Source: Streptococcus moroccensis (GTDB taxonomy: Bacteria > Bacillota > Bacilli > Lactobacillales > Streptococcaceae). Taken from it: a stretch of DNA of 64,000 nucleotides. The DNA lies in assembly GCF_030812835.1 (NCBI RefSeq), contig NZ_JAUSTM010000002.1:62001-126000 (forward strand). The letters are read 5' to 3'. The position numbers and the translations under genes were made by a program. This document shows positions 23,685-34,539 of this stretch, one piece after another. How positions within the stretch are numbered: position 1 is the first letter of the stretch; every line of letters starts with the position of its first letter. Below the pieces are notes generated by a model. The model did not search any database and was not told the DNA's origin. It saw only the letters and a program-made list of their open reading frames with translations.

Positions 23685-25223
23685 ATGGAAAAAAGATACA
23701 GTGGGATTTTGATGCACATATCTTCCTTATCCAACCAGTTTGGTATCGGAAGTTTTGGTCATTCAGCCTACGCATTTGTCGACTTTTTAGATCGGACAGA
23801 GCAAAAATTTTGGCAAGTGTTACCACTTGGTCCTTTAAGTTACGGAGACTCTCCTTATCAGTCTTTTTCAGCCTTTGCTGGAAATACTTACTTTATTGAT
23901 TTGGAATTTTTGATTCGGGACGGATTATTGTCCTGGGAAGACCTAGATGGCTTGAATGATCAAGAAGAACAAGATTCTGTTGATTATGCAAAAATTTTTG
24001 AGACTCGGCGTCCTATTTTGGAAAAAGCTGTTCAAGCTTTTAAGGAAAACAGAAATCAAGATGCTTACCAACATTTTCTGGCTGATAATATGGAGTGGGT
24101 TTATGATTTTGCTGATTATATGGCTATTAAAGAACACTTTGATAACAAATCTTGGATTGATTGGCCAGATGAGGAAATTAGGAGACGTGATTTTGGCAGT
24201 TTAGCTTACTATCGTGAACGCTTAGCAGACCAAATCATGTACCACCGAATTACCCAATACCTTTTCTTTCAACAGTGGAATGATTTGAAATCTTATGCCA
24301 ATAGCAAGGGAATTGCTATTATCGGGGATATGCCTATCTACGTTTCAGCAGATAGTAGTGATATGTGGACAGCGCCCCATTATTTCAAAACAGATGGAGC
24401 TGGGAGACCGACAGTAGTTGCAGGGTGTCCACCAGATGCCTTCTCAGATACAGGACAACTTTGGGGGAATCCTATCTACGATTGGAACGCTATGGCATCA
24501 GATGGATTTCAATGGTGGGTACTAAGGATGAAAAAATCCTTAGAACTTTATGATTGGATTCGGATTGACCACTTCCGAGGCTTTGAGGCATACTGGGAGG
24601 TTCCTGCTGAAGATGACACAGCCCTTAATGGCCGGTGGGTTAAAGGACCTGATAAACGACTGTTTAATGCTTTTAAAGAAAGTTTAGGCGACAATCTTCC
24701 AATTATTGCCGAAGATTTAGGCTTGATAACTGAGGAAGTGATTGAACTACGGGATCATCTTGGGTTGCCAGGAATGAAAGTGTTGCAATTTGCATACGAT
24801 AGTCTCGGAGATAGTCTCTATTTGCCACACCGGTGCGATTATAATACGGTAACCTACACAGGCACACACGACAACAATACCATTCGTGGTTGGTATGAAG
24901 ATGATATTACTGAAGATACTAGGGTATTTTTTGACCAATACAGTCATCGTAAAGCTGATGAAACAGCAAGTCAGGCTATGATACGGCAAGCTTGGGCGAC
25001 CAATAGTCAAATTGCCATAACCTCTATGCAGGATTTGATGGATTTAGATAGTAAAAGCCGAATGAACACCCCATCGACACTAGGAATTAATTGGCAGTGG
25101 CGCATGAGTTCTGCTATAATAGATAGGATGGTTGAAGACTACTTATTCAACCTCACCAAGCTTTATAGTAGGGAAAGAACACATCAAACACCCCCTCAAG
25201 AAAGCTATGCATTAGGAGATTAA
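23685..25223 (+). CDS. malQ: 4-alpha-glucanotransferase (amylomaltase)
   Basis: MalQ moves maltodextrin segments between chains, turning short oligosaccharides into longer ones that the phosphorylase can use and releasing glucose. The 512-residue protein is GH77: [22 protein letters not shown] at the start, [56 protein letters not shown] (catalytic Asp region), [10 protein letters not shown] (acid Glu) and [11 protein letters not shown]. It is five bases upstream of malP, forming an operon. A palindromic operator follows the promoter. Confidence 0.96.
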   Translation: MEKRYSGILMHISSLSNQFGIGSFGHSAYAFVDFLDRTEQKFWQVLPLGPLSYGDSPYQSFSAFAGNTYFIDLEFLIRDGLLSWEDLDGLNDQEEQDSVDYAKIFETRRPILEKAVQAFKENRNQDAYQHFLADNMEWVYDFADYMAIKEHFDNKSWIDWPDEEIRRRDFGSLAYYRERLADQIMYHRITQYLFFQQWNDLKSYANSKGIAIIGDMPIYVSADSSDMWTAPHYFKTDGAGRPTVVAGCPPDAFSDTGQLWGNPIYDWNAMASDGFQWWVLRMKKSLELYDWIRIDHFRGFEAYWEVPAEDDTALNGRWVKGPDKRLFNAFKESLGDNLPIIAEDLGLITEEVIELRDHLGLPGMKVLQFAYDSLGDSLYLPHRCDYNTVTYTGTHDNNTIRGWYEDDITEDTRVFFDQYSHRKADETASQAMIRQAWATNSQIAITSMQDLMDLDSKSRMNTPSTLGINWQWRMSSAIIDRMVEDYLFNLTKLYSRERTHQTPPQESYALGD

Positions 25224-25228
25224 AAAAT

Positions 25229-27496
25229 ATGCTAAATTTACAACAATTTGTCCAGGAAATCTATGCGAAACGCATTGAAGATTGTACTAACGAAGAATTA
25301 TACTACGCTCTCTTAAGCTTGACACAACGAGCAAGTGGAGCTTTATCAACCAATTCGCAAAAGAAAAAGGTTTATTACATCTCAGCTGAGTTTTTGATCG
25401 GAAAACTCTTATCAAATAACCTTATTAATTTAGGCCTTTACGCCGATGTTAAGGAACAATTGTCTGAAGCTGGAAAAGACCTCATCCAGATTGAGGATGT
25501 GGAAATGGAACCATCTCTTGGCAATGGCGGTTTGGGACGTTTGGCAGCCTGTTTCTTAGATTCTATCGCATCACTAGGGTTAAATGGTGACGGTGTCGGC
25601 TTGAACTACCATTTCGGACTCTTCCAGCAGTTATTTGAGGACAATCAGCAAAAAGCTGTGCCAAATCCATGGATCACTCCAGAATCTTGGCTTAAGCCCT
25701 CAAAAATCAGCTATGAGGTTCCTTTTGCAAACTTTACGTTGACTTCTAAACTTTATGATATTGATGTCCCAGGCTATAAGACAAAGACAAAAAATCGTCT
25801 CCGTCTCTTTGATTTGGGCTCAGTCGATGACAATATTGTCTATGATGGCATTGAATTTGACAAACAAGATATCTTCCGTAACTTGACACTTTTCCTTTAT
25901 CCAGATGATTCTAACCGAGAAGGAGAATTGTTGCGTATCTTCCAGCAGTACTTTATGGTATCAAATGCGGCGCAACTCTTGATCGATGAAGCGTTGGCTA
26001 AGGGATCAAATCTCTATGATTTGCCTGACTATGCAGTTGTTCAAATCAACGATACTCACCCATCTCTGGTAATCCCTGAGTTGATCCGTCTGTTAACAGA
26101 ACGTGGCATTGACTTTGATCAGGCTGTTGAAATTGTATCTCGGATGACGGCCTATACCAACCATACAATCTTGGCTGAAGCTCTTGAGAAATGGCCACTT
26201 CGTTTCCTAGAAGAGGTTGTCCCTCATTTAGTACCGATTATTATCGAATTAGATCGCCGGGTCAAAGAAACCCATGCTGATCCATCTCTCGCCATTATAG
26301 ACGAATATGGACGTGTTCACATGGCCCATATGGATATGCACTATAGTTTCTCAGTCAATGGTGTGGCGGCACTTCACACTGAAATCCTGAAAACATCAGA
26401 GCTTAAACCGTTCTATGATTTGTATCCAGAAAAATTCAATAATAAAACAAATGGGATTACTTTCCGTCGTTGGCTCATGCATGCTAACCCTCGTTTAGCA
26501 AACTATTTGGATGAGTTATTGGGCCATGGTTACCATCATAAAGCCAGTGAATTAGAGAAGTTTTTAGACTATAAAGGGAATCCTGAAACTCGGGCTAAAC
26601 TGGAAAAAATCAAGCAACATAACAAACGTAAATTAAAAGCGCATTTAGAGGCGTCCCAAGGGATTTCAGTTAATCCAGATGCTATTTTTGACATTCAGAT
26701 CAAGCGGATGCATGAATACAAACGTCAGCAGATGAATGTGCTTTATGTCATCAATAAATACTTGGACATCAAGGCTGGCAATATTCCATCAACACCACTA
26801 ACTGTTTTCTTTGGTGGTAAGGCAGCACCGGCCTATACGATTGCACAAGACATCATTCATTTAATCCTTGCCTTGTCACAATTGATTGCTAATGACCCAG
26901 AAGTGGCTCCTCATTTGCAAGTTGTCATGATTGAAAACTATAATGTGACTGCTGCAAGTTTCTTGATTCCAGCAGCAGATATCTCGGAGCAAATCTCATT
27001 GGCATCTAAAGAAGCTTCAGGAACAGGCAACATGAAATTCATGCTAAACGGAGCTCTAACTCTTGGAACAGATGATGGTGCTAACGTAGAAATTCATGAA
27101 TTAGTCGGCAGTGACAATATTTATATTTTTGGTGAGGATAGCCAAACTGTTATCGATGCTTATGACAACCAGTCCTATAATGCACGAGAGTTTTACGAAC
27201 GTCCAAACATTAAACCATTGATTGACTTTATTGTCAGTGATGCCGTTCGTCACTATGGTAACGATGACCGTCTTTACCGTTTGCATAATGAGTTGATCAA
27301 CAAAGATTGGTTCATGACCTTGCTTGATTTAGAAACCTACATTGAAACTAAGGAACAAATGCTCAAGGGCTACGAAGACCGAGATACTTGGTTAGATAAA
27401 GTTATTGTTAACATCGCAAAAGCAGGATTCTTCTCTTCTGACCGTACGATTGAAGACTACAACCGTGACATTTGGAAATTAGAAACAGCAAAATAA
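25229..27496 (+). CDS. malP: Glycogen/maltodextrin phosphorylase
   Basis: The enzyme splits terminal alpha-1,4 glucose units with phosphate to give glucose 1-phosphate, which Pgm converts for glycolysis. The 755-residue protein is a GT35 phosphorylase: [19 protein letters not shown] near residue 88, [17 protein letters not shown], and the pyridoxal-phosphate lysine motif [28 protein letters not shown] near residue 592. It is somewhat shorter than E. coli GlgP, as usual for Gram-positive members. Pairing with malQ favours a maltodextrin role, but the glg operon 7 kb away means stored glycogen is also a likely substrate. Confidence 0.95.
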   Translation: MLNLQQFVQEIYAKRIEDCTNEELYYALLSLTQRASGALSTNSQKKKVYYISAEFLIGKLLSNNLINLGLYADVKEQLSEAGKDLIQIEDVEMEPSLGNGGLGRLAACFLDSIASLGLNGDGVGLNYHFGLFQQLFEDNQQKAVPNPWITPESWLKPSKISYEVPFANFTLTSKLYDIDVPGYKTKTKNRLRLFDLGSVDDNIVYDGIEFDKQDIFRNLTLFLYPDDSNREGELLRIFQQYFMVSNAAQLLIDEALAKGSNLYDLPDYAVVQINDTHPSLVIPELIRLLTERGIDFDQAVEIVSRMTAYTNHTILAEALEKWPLRFLEEVVPHLVPIIIELDRRVKETHADPSLAIIDEYGRVHMAHMDMHYSFSVNGVAALHTEILKTSELKPFYDLYPEKFNNKTNGITFRRWLMHANPRLANYLDELLGHGYHHKASELEKFLDYKGNPETRAKLEKIKQHNKRKLKAHLEASQGISVNPDAIFDIQIKRMHEYKRQQMNVLYVINKYLDIKAGNIPSTPLTVFFGGKAAPAYTIAQDIIHLILALSQLIANDPEVAPHLQVVMIENYNVTAASFLIPAADISEQISLASKEASGTGNMKFMLNGALTLGTDDGANVEIHELVGSDNIYIFGEDSQTVIDAYDNQSYNAREFYERPNIKPLIDFIVSDAVRHYGNDDRLYRLHNELINKDWFMTLLDLETYIETKEQMLKGYEDRDTWLDKVIVNIAKAGFFSSDRTIEDYNRDIWKLETAK

Positions 27497-27500
27497 GACA

Positions 27501-27530
27501 AAAAAGATGAATTTTCGGATTCATCTTTTT
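27501..27530 (+). terminator. Terminator of malQ-malP
   Basis: AAAAAGATGAAT (27501-27512) and ATTCATCTTTTT (27519-27530) are perfectly complementary, right after the malP stop. Confidence 0.9.
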
Positions 27531-27741
27531 AGATTTTTTGTTCACATTATATTAAAACAATCGGATTTCTGTAAGTTATCAAAAATTGGAAATTAAATAC
27601 GATTTCGAAAGTGTTATTTCTTTTGATAATATTTCTCTTATGGTATAATGATATAGTAGATTTTGAAAATTTAAACCTTCTTTTTTCATAGTTGAGCGTT
27701 TAGATTCTGTAAGTCTATCATTAATTCATAAAAGGTGAAAA

Positions 27742-30700
27742 ATGTTTCAAAAAGAAAAAAGAGAAAAATTTTCGATCCGAAAATTTAAAATAGGAGTTGC
27801 CTCTGCTGTCATCGGTAGTGGCTTATTTATGGTTGCGCCGCAACAGGCCATTCAAGCCAACCAGCTAACGGAGCAACCGGCTCAAGTTAGTGAAAATGTA
27901 ACTATCGATTTTCGATATGTGCTTGAAAATGAGTTAACAGAGTCTGAAAAGACTCTGATTACGCAATCTATTGATCAAGATGCTAAAAAAGTAGGTTCGT
28001 TCGGAACTTACTATATGGTTTATCGTGAGTCAAATACATCGACACTTCCAAAAACAGGAATGGTTACTGGAAGCCATATTGCTGCAGGAGTAGGCGCGCT
28101 TTTTCTTGTCTTAGGACTAACGTTACATAAGAACAAGAAGAAGTGGATGGTTTCAAGCATCCTTTTGATCACCGCTGGAGGATCGTTATCCGTCTCAGCA
28201 ATCGCAAAAGGAAGTTTGTCTTATCTAGACACTCAAGAGTCCTTAGCTATCGGACAAACTATACCTGATAGCGTTCTCACCATTGATAACTACGAATTCA
28301 TTGGTTACATCCTTGCAGACCCTATTTCACCCGAAGAGGAAGAAGCAACTCCTGTTGAGGTTACTACAACCGAGGGGAATACCGTCACAACAGCTGTACA
28401 AGAACCAACACCTGTTGATACAACAACTGTCACAGAAGAATGGGTTCCGGTAGAAACGCCCGCTCCTCCGAGCCGTCCAATTGTCAAAGACGATGAAGAG
28501 CCAGTCATTGAAATAGCACCAATCATTACTACCGTTGAAGCCATTCCATTTGAAATTGTCTATCAAGATGATGATACCCTCGAGCAGGGTAACGAAATTA
28601 CCTTAACACAAGGTGCAGATGGTAGCCGTGAAATTAAAACACAAAACGGTGAAGTCATCTCCACTCAGGTCCTAAAAGAGCCAGTTTTTCAGATTGTAAG
28701 ACGTGGAACTAAGCCAGTTGTTACAAAACCTCAACCAACAGCTGTATCGATTCGTCGCGTTGAGGAGGTCTTGACGTCGTCAGTTATTGAATACATTGAA
28801 GATTCAAGCTTAGAGCCTGGCGAAGAGATTATTGAAAATGAGGCAATTAATGGTATACGGGTTACTGAATATACAACGACAACTCAAAATAACGTCGTTA
28901 TCTCTGAAACAAGCCAAATTATTTCAGAGACACCAGCTACACCGAAACGCATCCGTCGCAATAGCAGTGCACCAACTAACACCGAGCCAGTAGAAACCTT
29001 TGTTCCAGAACTTATCCCTTCAAGAGAAATTCAAACAGAGGAAGTTATTGAAACACTAACAAGTGATGAGATCCTCTATTTAGAAGATCCAATGTTGCCA
29101 GAGGGTGAAACTCGTGAAGAAAGTGCTGTCGAAGGGTATCGCAAAACAGCTATAACAACAATCACTGAAGATGGTATTGTTGTTTCGACTACAGGAGAAG
29201 TTGTTGAAGAGGTTCTTGCCACACCTAAAAAAATCTACAAAGGTACCTTAACAACTGAACAGCCAATTGAAACCTCTGTTGAAGAGACAGAACAACAAGT
29301 TATCACCCGTACAATTCAATTTGTGGATCCAAATGGGAATACAATAGCTGAACCAGTCATTCAGTCAGTGACCTTTACGCGTCTGAAAACGACTGAATCA
29401 GACGGTTCGATTCGTTACACGGAGTGGGAAACTACTGATAACTTTACGGCGTTAACCGTTCCAGAAATTTCAAATTATACAGCAACTCAATCCATTGTAG
29501 AAGCAGCGCAAGCAAGTGTTTCTGAAGGTAATCAAACGGTTCAAGTTGTGTATAATGAAGAAGAAACTTCAACCACAGAAACGAAAACCGTTAAGCGTGT
29601 TATTTCATATGTTGATGAAGCTGGCAAACCAGTTTCAGAAGCAGTAGAACAAGAAGTAACCTATACCCGTACAGCTACAACGAATCCTGCGACTAATCTC
29701 ACTGTATATACTGAGTGGGAAACAAAAGATGGTTACTTTGAAGCCATTAAATCACCATTTGTTGAAAATCATACAGCCGATTTAGAAGAAGTACCTACTC
29801 TAGCAGCTAATCCCGAAGTTGCTGTTACCCCTGTAACGGTGACCTATAAGGCCAATATGTCTCAGGAACCAGAGACAAAAACCATTTCGCGAACTATTAA
29901 ATATCTTAAAGCTGATCAAACAGAGGCTTTTGAAACATTGGTTCAAACTGTAACTTACAAACGTGTCAATACCAGAAACGAAGTGACTGGTGAAGTGACT
30001 CCTGGCGAATGGAAAAGTGATAATGCGACATTTGATGCTGTTGAAAGTAAACCACTAGAGGGCTATACAGCTGAACCAGCTAATGTAGAAGCCTTAGAAA
30101 CGACTTCAGATAGCACGGATACTACCGTAGTTGTAACTTACACTGAAAATGCTGTTGAATCCGAAGAAACTAAAGAAATTACAAGGACCATTACTTTCGT
30201 CAACGAAGAAACTGGCGAAACGGTACATGCTCCTGTTATTCAAACAGTAACTTTCAAACGGATCGTTACGACAAATCAAGCCACTAGCGAAGTTACTCCT
30301 GGCGCATGGAACATTGAATCGGACACGCATGCAGAAGTTATCTCTCCTACCGTAGAAGGGTTTATTCCATATGAGGATAAGGTAGATCTTGAAACGGTAA
30401 CACCTAATTCAGTCTCTACTGAAGTGGTCGTAAAATACACTGATAAGATGTTGGAGTTTAAAGACATCACTGAAGCTGCACTTTATGCGACTGATAGTGG
30501 TGAACTTCATTACTCTAAAATCATGTCACTAGCTGAGGCGCCTTCAGACTTATCATCCTATTTCTTGAAAGTCAAGTCCGATCGCTTCAAAGATGTCCAG
30601 CTTAGCGTCACAAGTATAGAAGCTGCAACAACAACAGATGGCAAAGAAGCCTTTAAAGTAACGGCTACCCATCCTCTCTTAAACCAAGATGAGAACTATG

Positions 30701-33700
30701 ATGGTTATGAGTCAAATTATACCTTCTATGTCGCTAAGCAAGACACCGCTTTAGAAGGAATCAAGACTTTCAGAGAATTGCTCTCTAAAATAGAAAATGA
30801 TCCTGCTGGTGCATATGTTTTAGCGAATGACTTATCGGCTGAGGGGATTGATGTTAAAGCTGGACAGACTGCTTATATTACAAAACCTTTTACAGGAAGT
30901 CTTACAGGTCTAAATAGTGAGAAGAAGTTTGCGATTTTTGATTTAAAATTACCTCTTTTTGATGTACTCGATAAAGCGACCATCAATGACTTAGATCTTA
31001 AATCAATTAATATTGACTCGCATGATTATAAAGTTGGTTCTCTTGCTCGAACAGCTCAAAATGGAACTACTGTTTCCAACGTTGCTGCCCAAGGTGACAT
31101 CGAAGTGAGTTATGTGCCAGGGCCATATGATGCATCTTTAGATGCTAATACTTCTTACCAAATGTATGTTGGTGGTCTAATTGGACAGGTTAACGGGGCT
31201 AATCTTACTAATGTTCGTTATTCCGGATCCTTGAATTCGGATAATGCCAATGCGCGATATGTTCAGGGTGGATATTTCCGAAATGCCGATAGTTACGTCG
31301 GTGGGATAGCTGGACATTTTAGTGGCACTAGTAGACTGAATTACTCTAAGGTTGACGCTGACATTGTTGTCACTGGTACTCGTTATTTATATGCAGGCGG
31401 TCTCACCGGTTATTTCTATGGTGCTAGTAGTGCTACAAATGCATCTAATAACTATGCAGAAGGAAGATTAAATAAAGTTATTGTCGATAAGGATGTTACG
31501 GTTTACAATGGTGGTGTTTGGTCTCAAGGTTTGGCTGGCGGATTAGTTGGTGAGATTAATGGCGGAACATTCGCTAATAATATAACTGCAATGGAAGTTA
31601 CCAATGGAAATATGTCTGTGGGTAATGCTAGAACTAATGTGCCGAAACAAACTGTAGTTGAAGGATTAGCATCTGGCGTAAGTAATACAGCTCGAGAGAC
31701 CTTAGTTAGTGAAGAATCAGTAAAAGAGACCCTCCGTAGTTGGACTCAGATGAACGCCAATATCGCTGATTCTACGCAATTTATATCAAATACCTATACG
31801 ACTGACTATTCGAAAGTAAATGGTTACCAAACTGAACATAAACAGGCTTATTATAATATGGAAAAACTGTTACCATTTTATAATAAGAATTATCTAGTTA
31901 AACAAGGGAATAAAGTCCAACCCACCGATAACCTTTATACAAAAGTACTGCTATCAGCTACTCCTATGGCTGACAGTGAAATAATATCAGATGTGTCTGG
32001 TCAAAATGAACGTATAAATAAATTGATGTTAAATTATAGTGATGGTACGATTGAATATCGTGATATCACATTTAAAGAAATTTTTAAGGATACTAAAATC
32101 GCTGAGTATACCTTGGGTTCTGAGACTGACAGTATCCTATACACTACAGATCAATTTGTTGGCAGTTATGAAAGTATAGTAACAGATGTACTCGAAGAAT
32201 TGAGGGGAATTTCTTATACGAGTGAAGAAGTATGGAAAGCTTTGTCATCTCCAACTGGTACAAAAGATGACATGATTGAAAAATTATATCTAAGAGAGTC
32301 ATTCACAGAAACACAAGAAAATCTTGAACAGATTCTAAAAAATGTCTTAGGTACTTCTACAGTATACGGTGATAGGCAAGCTGCTACCCAAAAGATTAAG
32401 AATAATAAAGCTGAACTTTTATTAGGTTTATCTTATATCCAACGCTGGTACAATATTGATTTTGATAAGACAAATGTTAAGGATATTGTTACATTCCAAC
32501 AGGATTTCTTCGGGAAACCAGTTGAAACACTAGATTGGCTCATTAAGGTTGGATCCTCAGGGTATACTGCACTTAATCCTGTTAATAATGACCGAAAAAC
32601 ACCTACATTTGTTGGTGAAAATATGTCGATTCAATCAGAAAGTTTAACAGACTATCTGACAGCCTTCAGGGAACGCTTTGCTCCTGAAATGACGGATGCT
32701 GATTGGTTTGCGGATTCAGCAAAAGCTATCATTGAAGAAGTGCCGACTGATATCGAAGGCAAGGAAATTAATATGCTAGCCTTGTATGATAAACTCAACA
32801 AGATGACAATCTTCCAGACAACTGCACAGGGAAATACACGCGATTATAGCAATATGATTTTACCTCTTTTGACCGCTAAAAAAGATCGAGTATATATCAT
32901 TTCAACAATGAATAGTATACAGTTCGGTTCTCTTGAATCATACTTCGATATTAATGATGAAGCCAATTATGAGAAGAATGTAGCTACTTTTAAAGAACTT
33001 GTTAAAAAAGAAGCTATCAATCAAGCAGCGCATTGGGGCTTCTGGTATCGTACAGTAGATGATAGTGTCAAGGAAAAACTATTGGATGGGCAAATTCCTG
33101 TTTGGGACAATTATTATTTCTATAAAAATAATTACTCGAATTGGTACCATGGTGATTGGTCTAATGCTTCTGGAAATAATACCACAGAAGCAGTCAATAC
33201 ATTTTTTGGTCCGACTGGTCGATACTTTAGACCGAATAACACAGAAGCTTTCTCTAATGGTACTAAAGTCGTATTTGTTATCATGAATGCTTTGGCAACT
33301 GATGATAACAACTCTATGACAAAGACTCTAGGTACAGGTGGTTCAATATGGACACACGAATTTGTACACGTTTTAGATAAAAGTGTTTACCTAAGCCAAA
33401 AGGGCCATAGAATTGGTTCAAATGGTGAAGCTTATCCAGAAGGACTTCTTCAGGCTCCTCGTGGTGATCAAAATCGTATTCGCAATAGCTTCAGTATCAA
33501 CCACTATCATGTTAACACGGTTGAGAATAATCCTATGCCGGAGTATAATGCATCTCCTGAGCGCTTCCAATCTGCAAAAGACTTACAGGATTACTTTAAA
33601 GGAGTTATGGATGTCCTTTATCTCCTGGATTATGCAGAAGCAGAAGCTTTGATTAAACTATCTCCTGAAGTCCAAGCTACAAGATTAACACGTTTAAAAC

Positions 33701-34314
33701 CAATAGCCAGAGCTGGTAAAGATTCTATTCATAATAGTGACCAATTTATTGCCATAACTTCTGAAGAACTAACTGAGACACCACTCAAATCAATTGATGA
33801 CTTTGTTGATAATAGTATAGCTGTCAGTCGACGTTATAAAGCAGATGGTAAGTCATATACGGTTGGAGGGTACAATTCTGTTAATATGTTCGATCAATTC
33901 TATAGTCTTGAAGAGAACCCTCAAGGTATATCAGGTGCCTTTACCTTCCGTCGTACAGCTTATGAAATGTTAGCGTATAAAGGGTATCATGATGGTTTTG
34001 TGCCATATGTTTCAGGCCAATATACTAACGACACTGATGCTGTCAGAGCAATCTTTAATGGTGATTATGAAAATCTAAATGAATTTAAGAAAGCAATGTT
34101 TAACCAACGTATTCAGCAAAAGGATTCTATTAAGGCCATTGCATTCACTTCTCAACGTCAACGATACGAATTCACAAGCTTTGATCAAATTCAGAACACA
34201 ATGAATCAATTAGTTAGCGAAGGAAATGATACTAAGATCATGAACTTCAAACGTGATTTATTCATTGCTTACAAAGCTTTGACAAATGAATTTAACGATA
34301 GCATCTTTAATTAA
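27742..34314 (+). CDS. M26-family zinc metalloprotease (IgA1 protease/ZmpB-C type), surface anchored
   Basis: The 2190-residue protein begins with a YSIRK-type signal (FSIRKFKIGVAS) and has an LPKTG at residues 102-106 followed by two hydrophobic stretches, the N-terminal anchor peculiar to pneumococcal IgA1 and Zmp proteases. Three G5-like domains (about 268-505) and four MucBP-like repeats of about 97 residues (517-905) follow. Then come the M26 N-terminal region with GLUG-like repeats (about 1010-1330) and the catalytic domain. Zinc ligands are H1872-E-F-V-H1876 and E1896, the HExxH-19-E spacing of M26. The target, IgA or another host glycoprotein, is not predictable. Confidence 0.93.
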   Translation: MFQKEKREKFSIRKFKIGVASAVIGSGLFMVAPQQAIQANQLTEQPAQVSENVTIDFRYVLENELTESEKTLITQSIDQDAKKVGSFGTYYMVYRESNTSTLPKTGMVTGSHIAAGVGALFLVLGLTLHKNKKKWMVSSILLITAGGSLSVSAIAKGSLSYLDTQESLAIGQTIPDSVLTIDNYEFIGYILADPISPEEEEATPVEVTTTEGNTVTTAVQEPTPVDTTTVTEEWVPVETPAPPSRPIVKDDEEPVIEIAPIITTVEAIPFEIVYQDDDTLEQGNEITLTQGADGSREIKTQNGEVISTQVLKEPVFQIVRRGTKPVVTKPQPTAVSIRRVEEVLTSSVIEYIEDSSLEPGEEIIENEAINGIRVTEYTTTTQNNVVISETSQIISETPATPKRIRRNSSAPTNTEPVETFVPELIPSREIQTEEVIETLTSDEILYLEDPMLPEGETREESAVEGYRKTAITTITEDGIVVSTTGEVVEEVLATPKKIYKGTLTTEQPIETSVEETEQQVITRTIQFVDPNGNTIAEPVIQSVTFTRLKTTESDGSIRYTEWETTDNFTALTVPEISNYTATQSIVEAAQASVSEGNQTVQVVYNEEETSTTETKTVKRVISYVDEAGKPVSEAVEQEVTYTRTATTNPATNLTVYTEWETKDGYFEAIKSPFVENHTADLEEVPTLAANPEVAVTPVTVTYKANMSQEPETKTISRTIKYLKADQTEAFETLVQTVTYKRVNTRNEVTGEVTPGEWKSDNATFDAVESKPLEGYTAEPANVEALETTSDSTDTTVVVTYTENAVESEETKEITRTITFVNEETGETVHAPVIQTVTFKRIVTTNQATSEVTPGAWNIESDTHAEVISPTVEGFIPYEDKVDLETVTPNSVSTEVVVKYTDKMLEFKDITEAALYATDSGELHYSKIMSLAEAPSDLSSYFLKVKSDRFKDVQLSVTSIEAATTTDGKEAFKVTATHPLLNQDENYDGYESNYTFYVAKQDTALEGIKTFRELLSKIENDPAGAYVLANDLSAEGIDVKAGQTAYITKPFTGSLTGLNSEKKFAIFDLKLPLFDVLDKATINDLDLKSINIDSHDYKVGSLARTAQNGTTVSNVAAQGDIEVSYVPGPYDASLDANTSYQMYVGGLIGQVNGANLTNVRYSGSLNSDNANARYVQGGYFRNADSYVGGIAGHFSGTSRLNYSKVDADIVVTGTRYLYAGGLTGYFYGASSATNASNNYAEGRLNKVIVDKDVTVYNGGVWSQGLAGGLVGEINGGTFANNITAMEVTNGNMSVGNARTNVPKQTVVEGLASGVSNTARETLVSEESVKETLRSWTQMNANIADSTQFISNTYTTDYSKVNGYQTEHKQAYYNMEKLLPFYNKNYLVKQGNKVQPTDNLYTKVLLSATPMADSEIISDVSGQNERINKLMLNYSDGTIEYRDITFKEIFKDTKIAEYTLGSETDSILYTTDQFVGSYESIVTDVLEELRGISYTSEEVWKALSSPTGTKDDMIEKLYLRESFTETQENLEQILKNVLGTSTVYGDRQAATQKIKNNKAELLLGLSYIQRWYNIDFDKTNVKDIVTFQQDFFGKPVETLDWLIKVGSSGYTALNPVNNDRKTPTFVGENMSIQSESLTDYLTAFRERFAPEMTDADWFADSAKAIIEEVPTDIEGKEINMLALYDKLNKMTIFQTTAQGNTRDYSNMILPLLTAKKDRVYIISTMNSIQFGSLESYFDINDEANYEKNVATFKELVKKEAINQAAHWGFWYRTVDDSVKEKLLDGQIPVWDNYYFYKNNYSNWYHGDWSNASGNNTTEAVNTFFGPTGRYFRPNNTEAFSNGTKVVFVIMNALATDDNNSMTKTLGTGGSIWTHEFVHVLDKSVYLSQKGHRIGSNGEAYPEGLLQAPRGDQNRIRNSFSINHYHVNTVENNPMPEYNASPERFQSAKDLQDYFKGVMDVLYLLDYAEAEALIKLSPEVQATRLTRLKPIARAGKDSIHNSDQFIAITSEELTETPLKSIDDFVDNSIAVSRRYKADGKSYTVGGYNSVNMFDQFYSLEENPQGISGAFTFRRTAYEMLAYKGYHDGFVPYVSGQYTNDTDAVRAIFNGDYENLNEFKKAMFNQRIQQKDSIKAIAFTSQRQRYEFTSFDQIQNTMNQLVSEGNDTKIMNFKRDLFIAYKALTNEFNDSIFN

Positions 34315-34354
34315 GTCATCTTGTCTGATGATTAATTAGTTTAACGAATTTTAA

Positions 34355-34398
34355 AAAGAAAGCACCGAACCCTATCAGAGAGGTTTGGTGCTTTCTTT
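34355..34398. terminator. Terminator between the M26 protease gene and glgB
   Basis: AAAGAAAGCACCGAACC (34355-34371) pairs with GGTTTGGTGCTTTCTTT (34382-34398) with one mismatch, between convergent genes. Confidence 0.85.
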
Positions 34399-34539
34399 GT
34401 GTAGTAATGAGTAGTTAGTTGACGTATTGACTACTTATTAGAAGGTCACTCTGTATTATTTTCCTTTGAAAATCACATTGAGAAATTGATTGATATGATA
34501 ATTATTAGTTCTAACTACATTATCTCATTCAAAAACTTA

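Noticed and set aside
28500-30450. Repetitive DNA in the protease gene as a possible CRISPR or tandem repeat array
   Set aside because: The repetition is at protein level (G5 and MucBP-like domains of 75-97 residues) and lies in an open frame.
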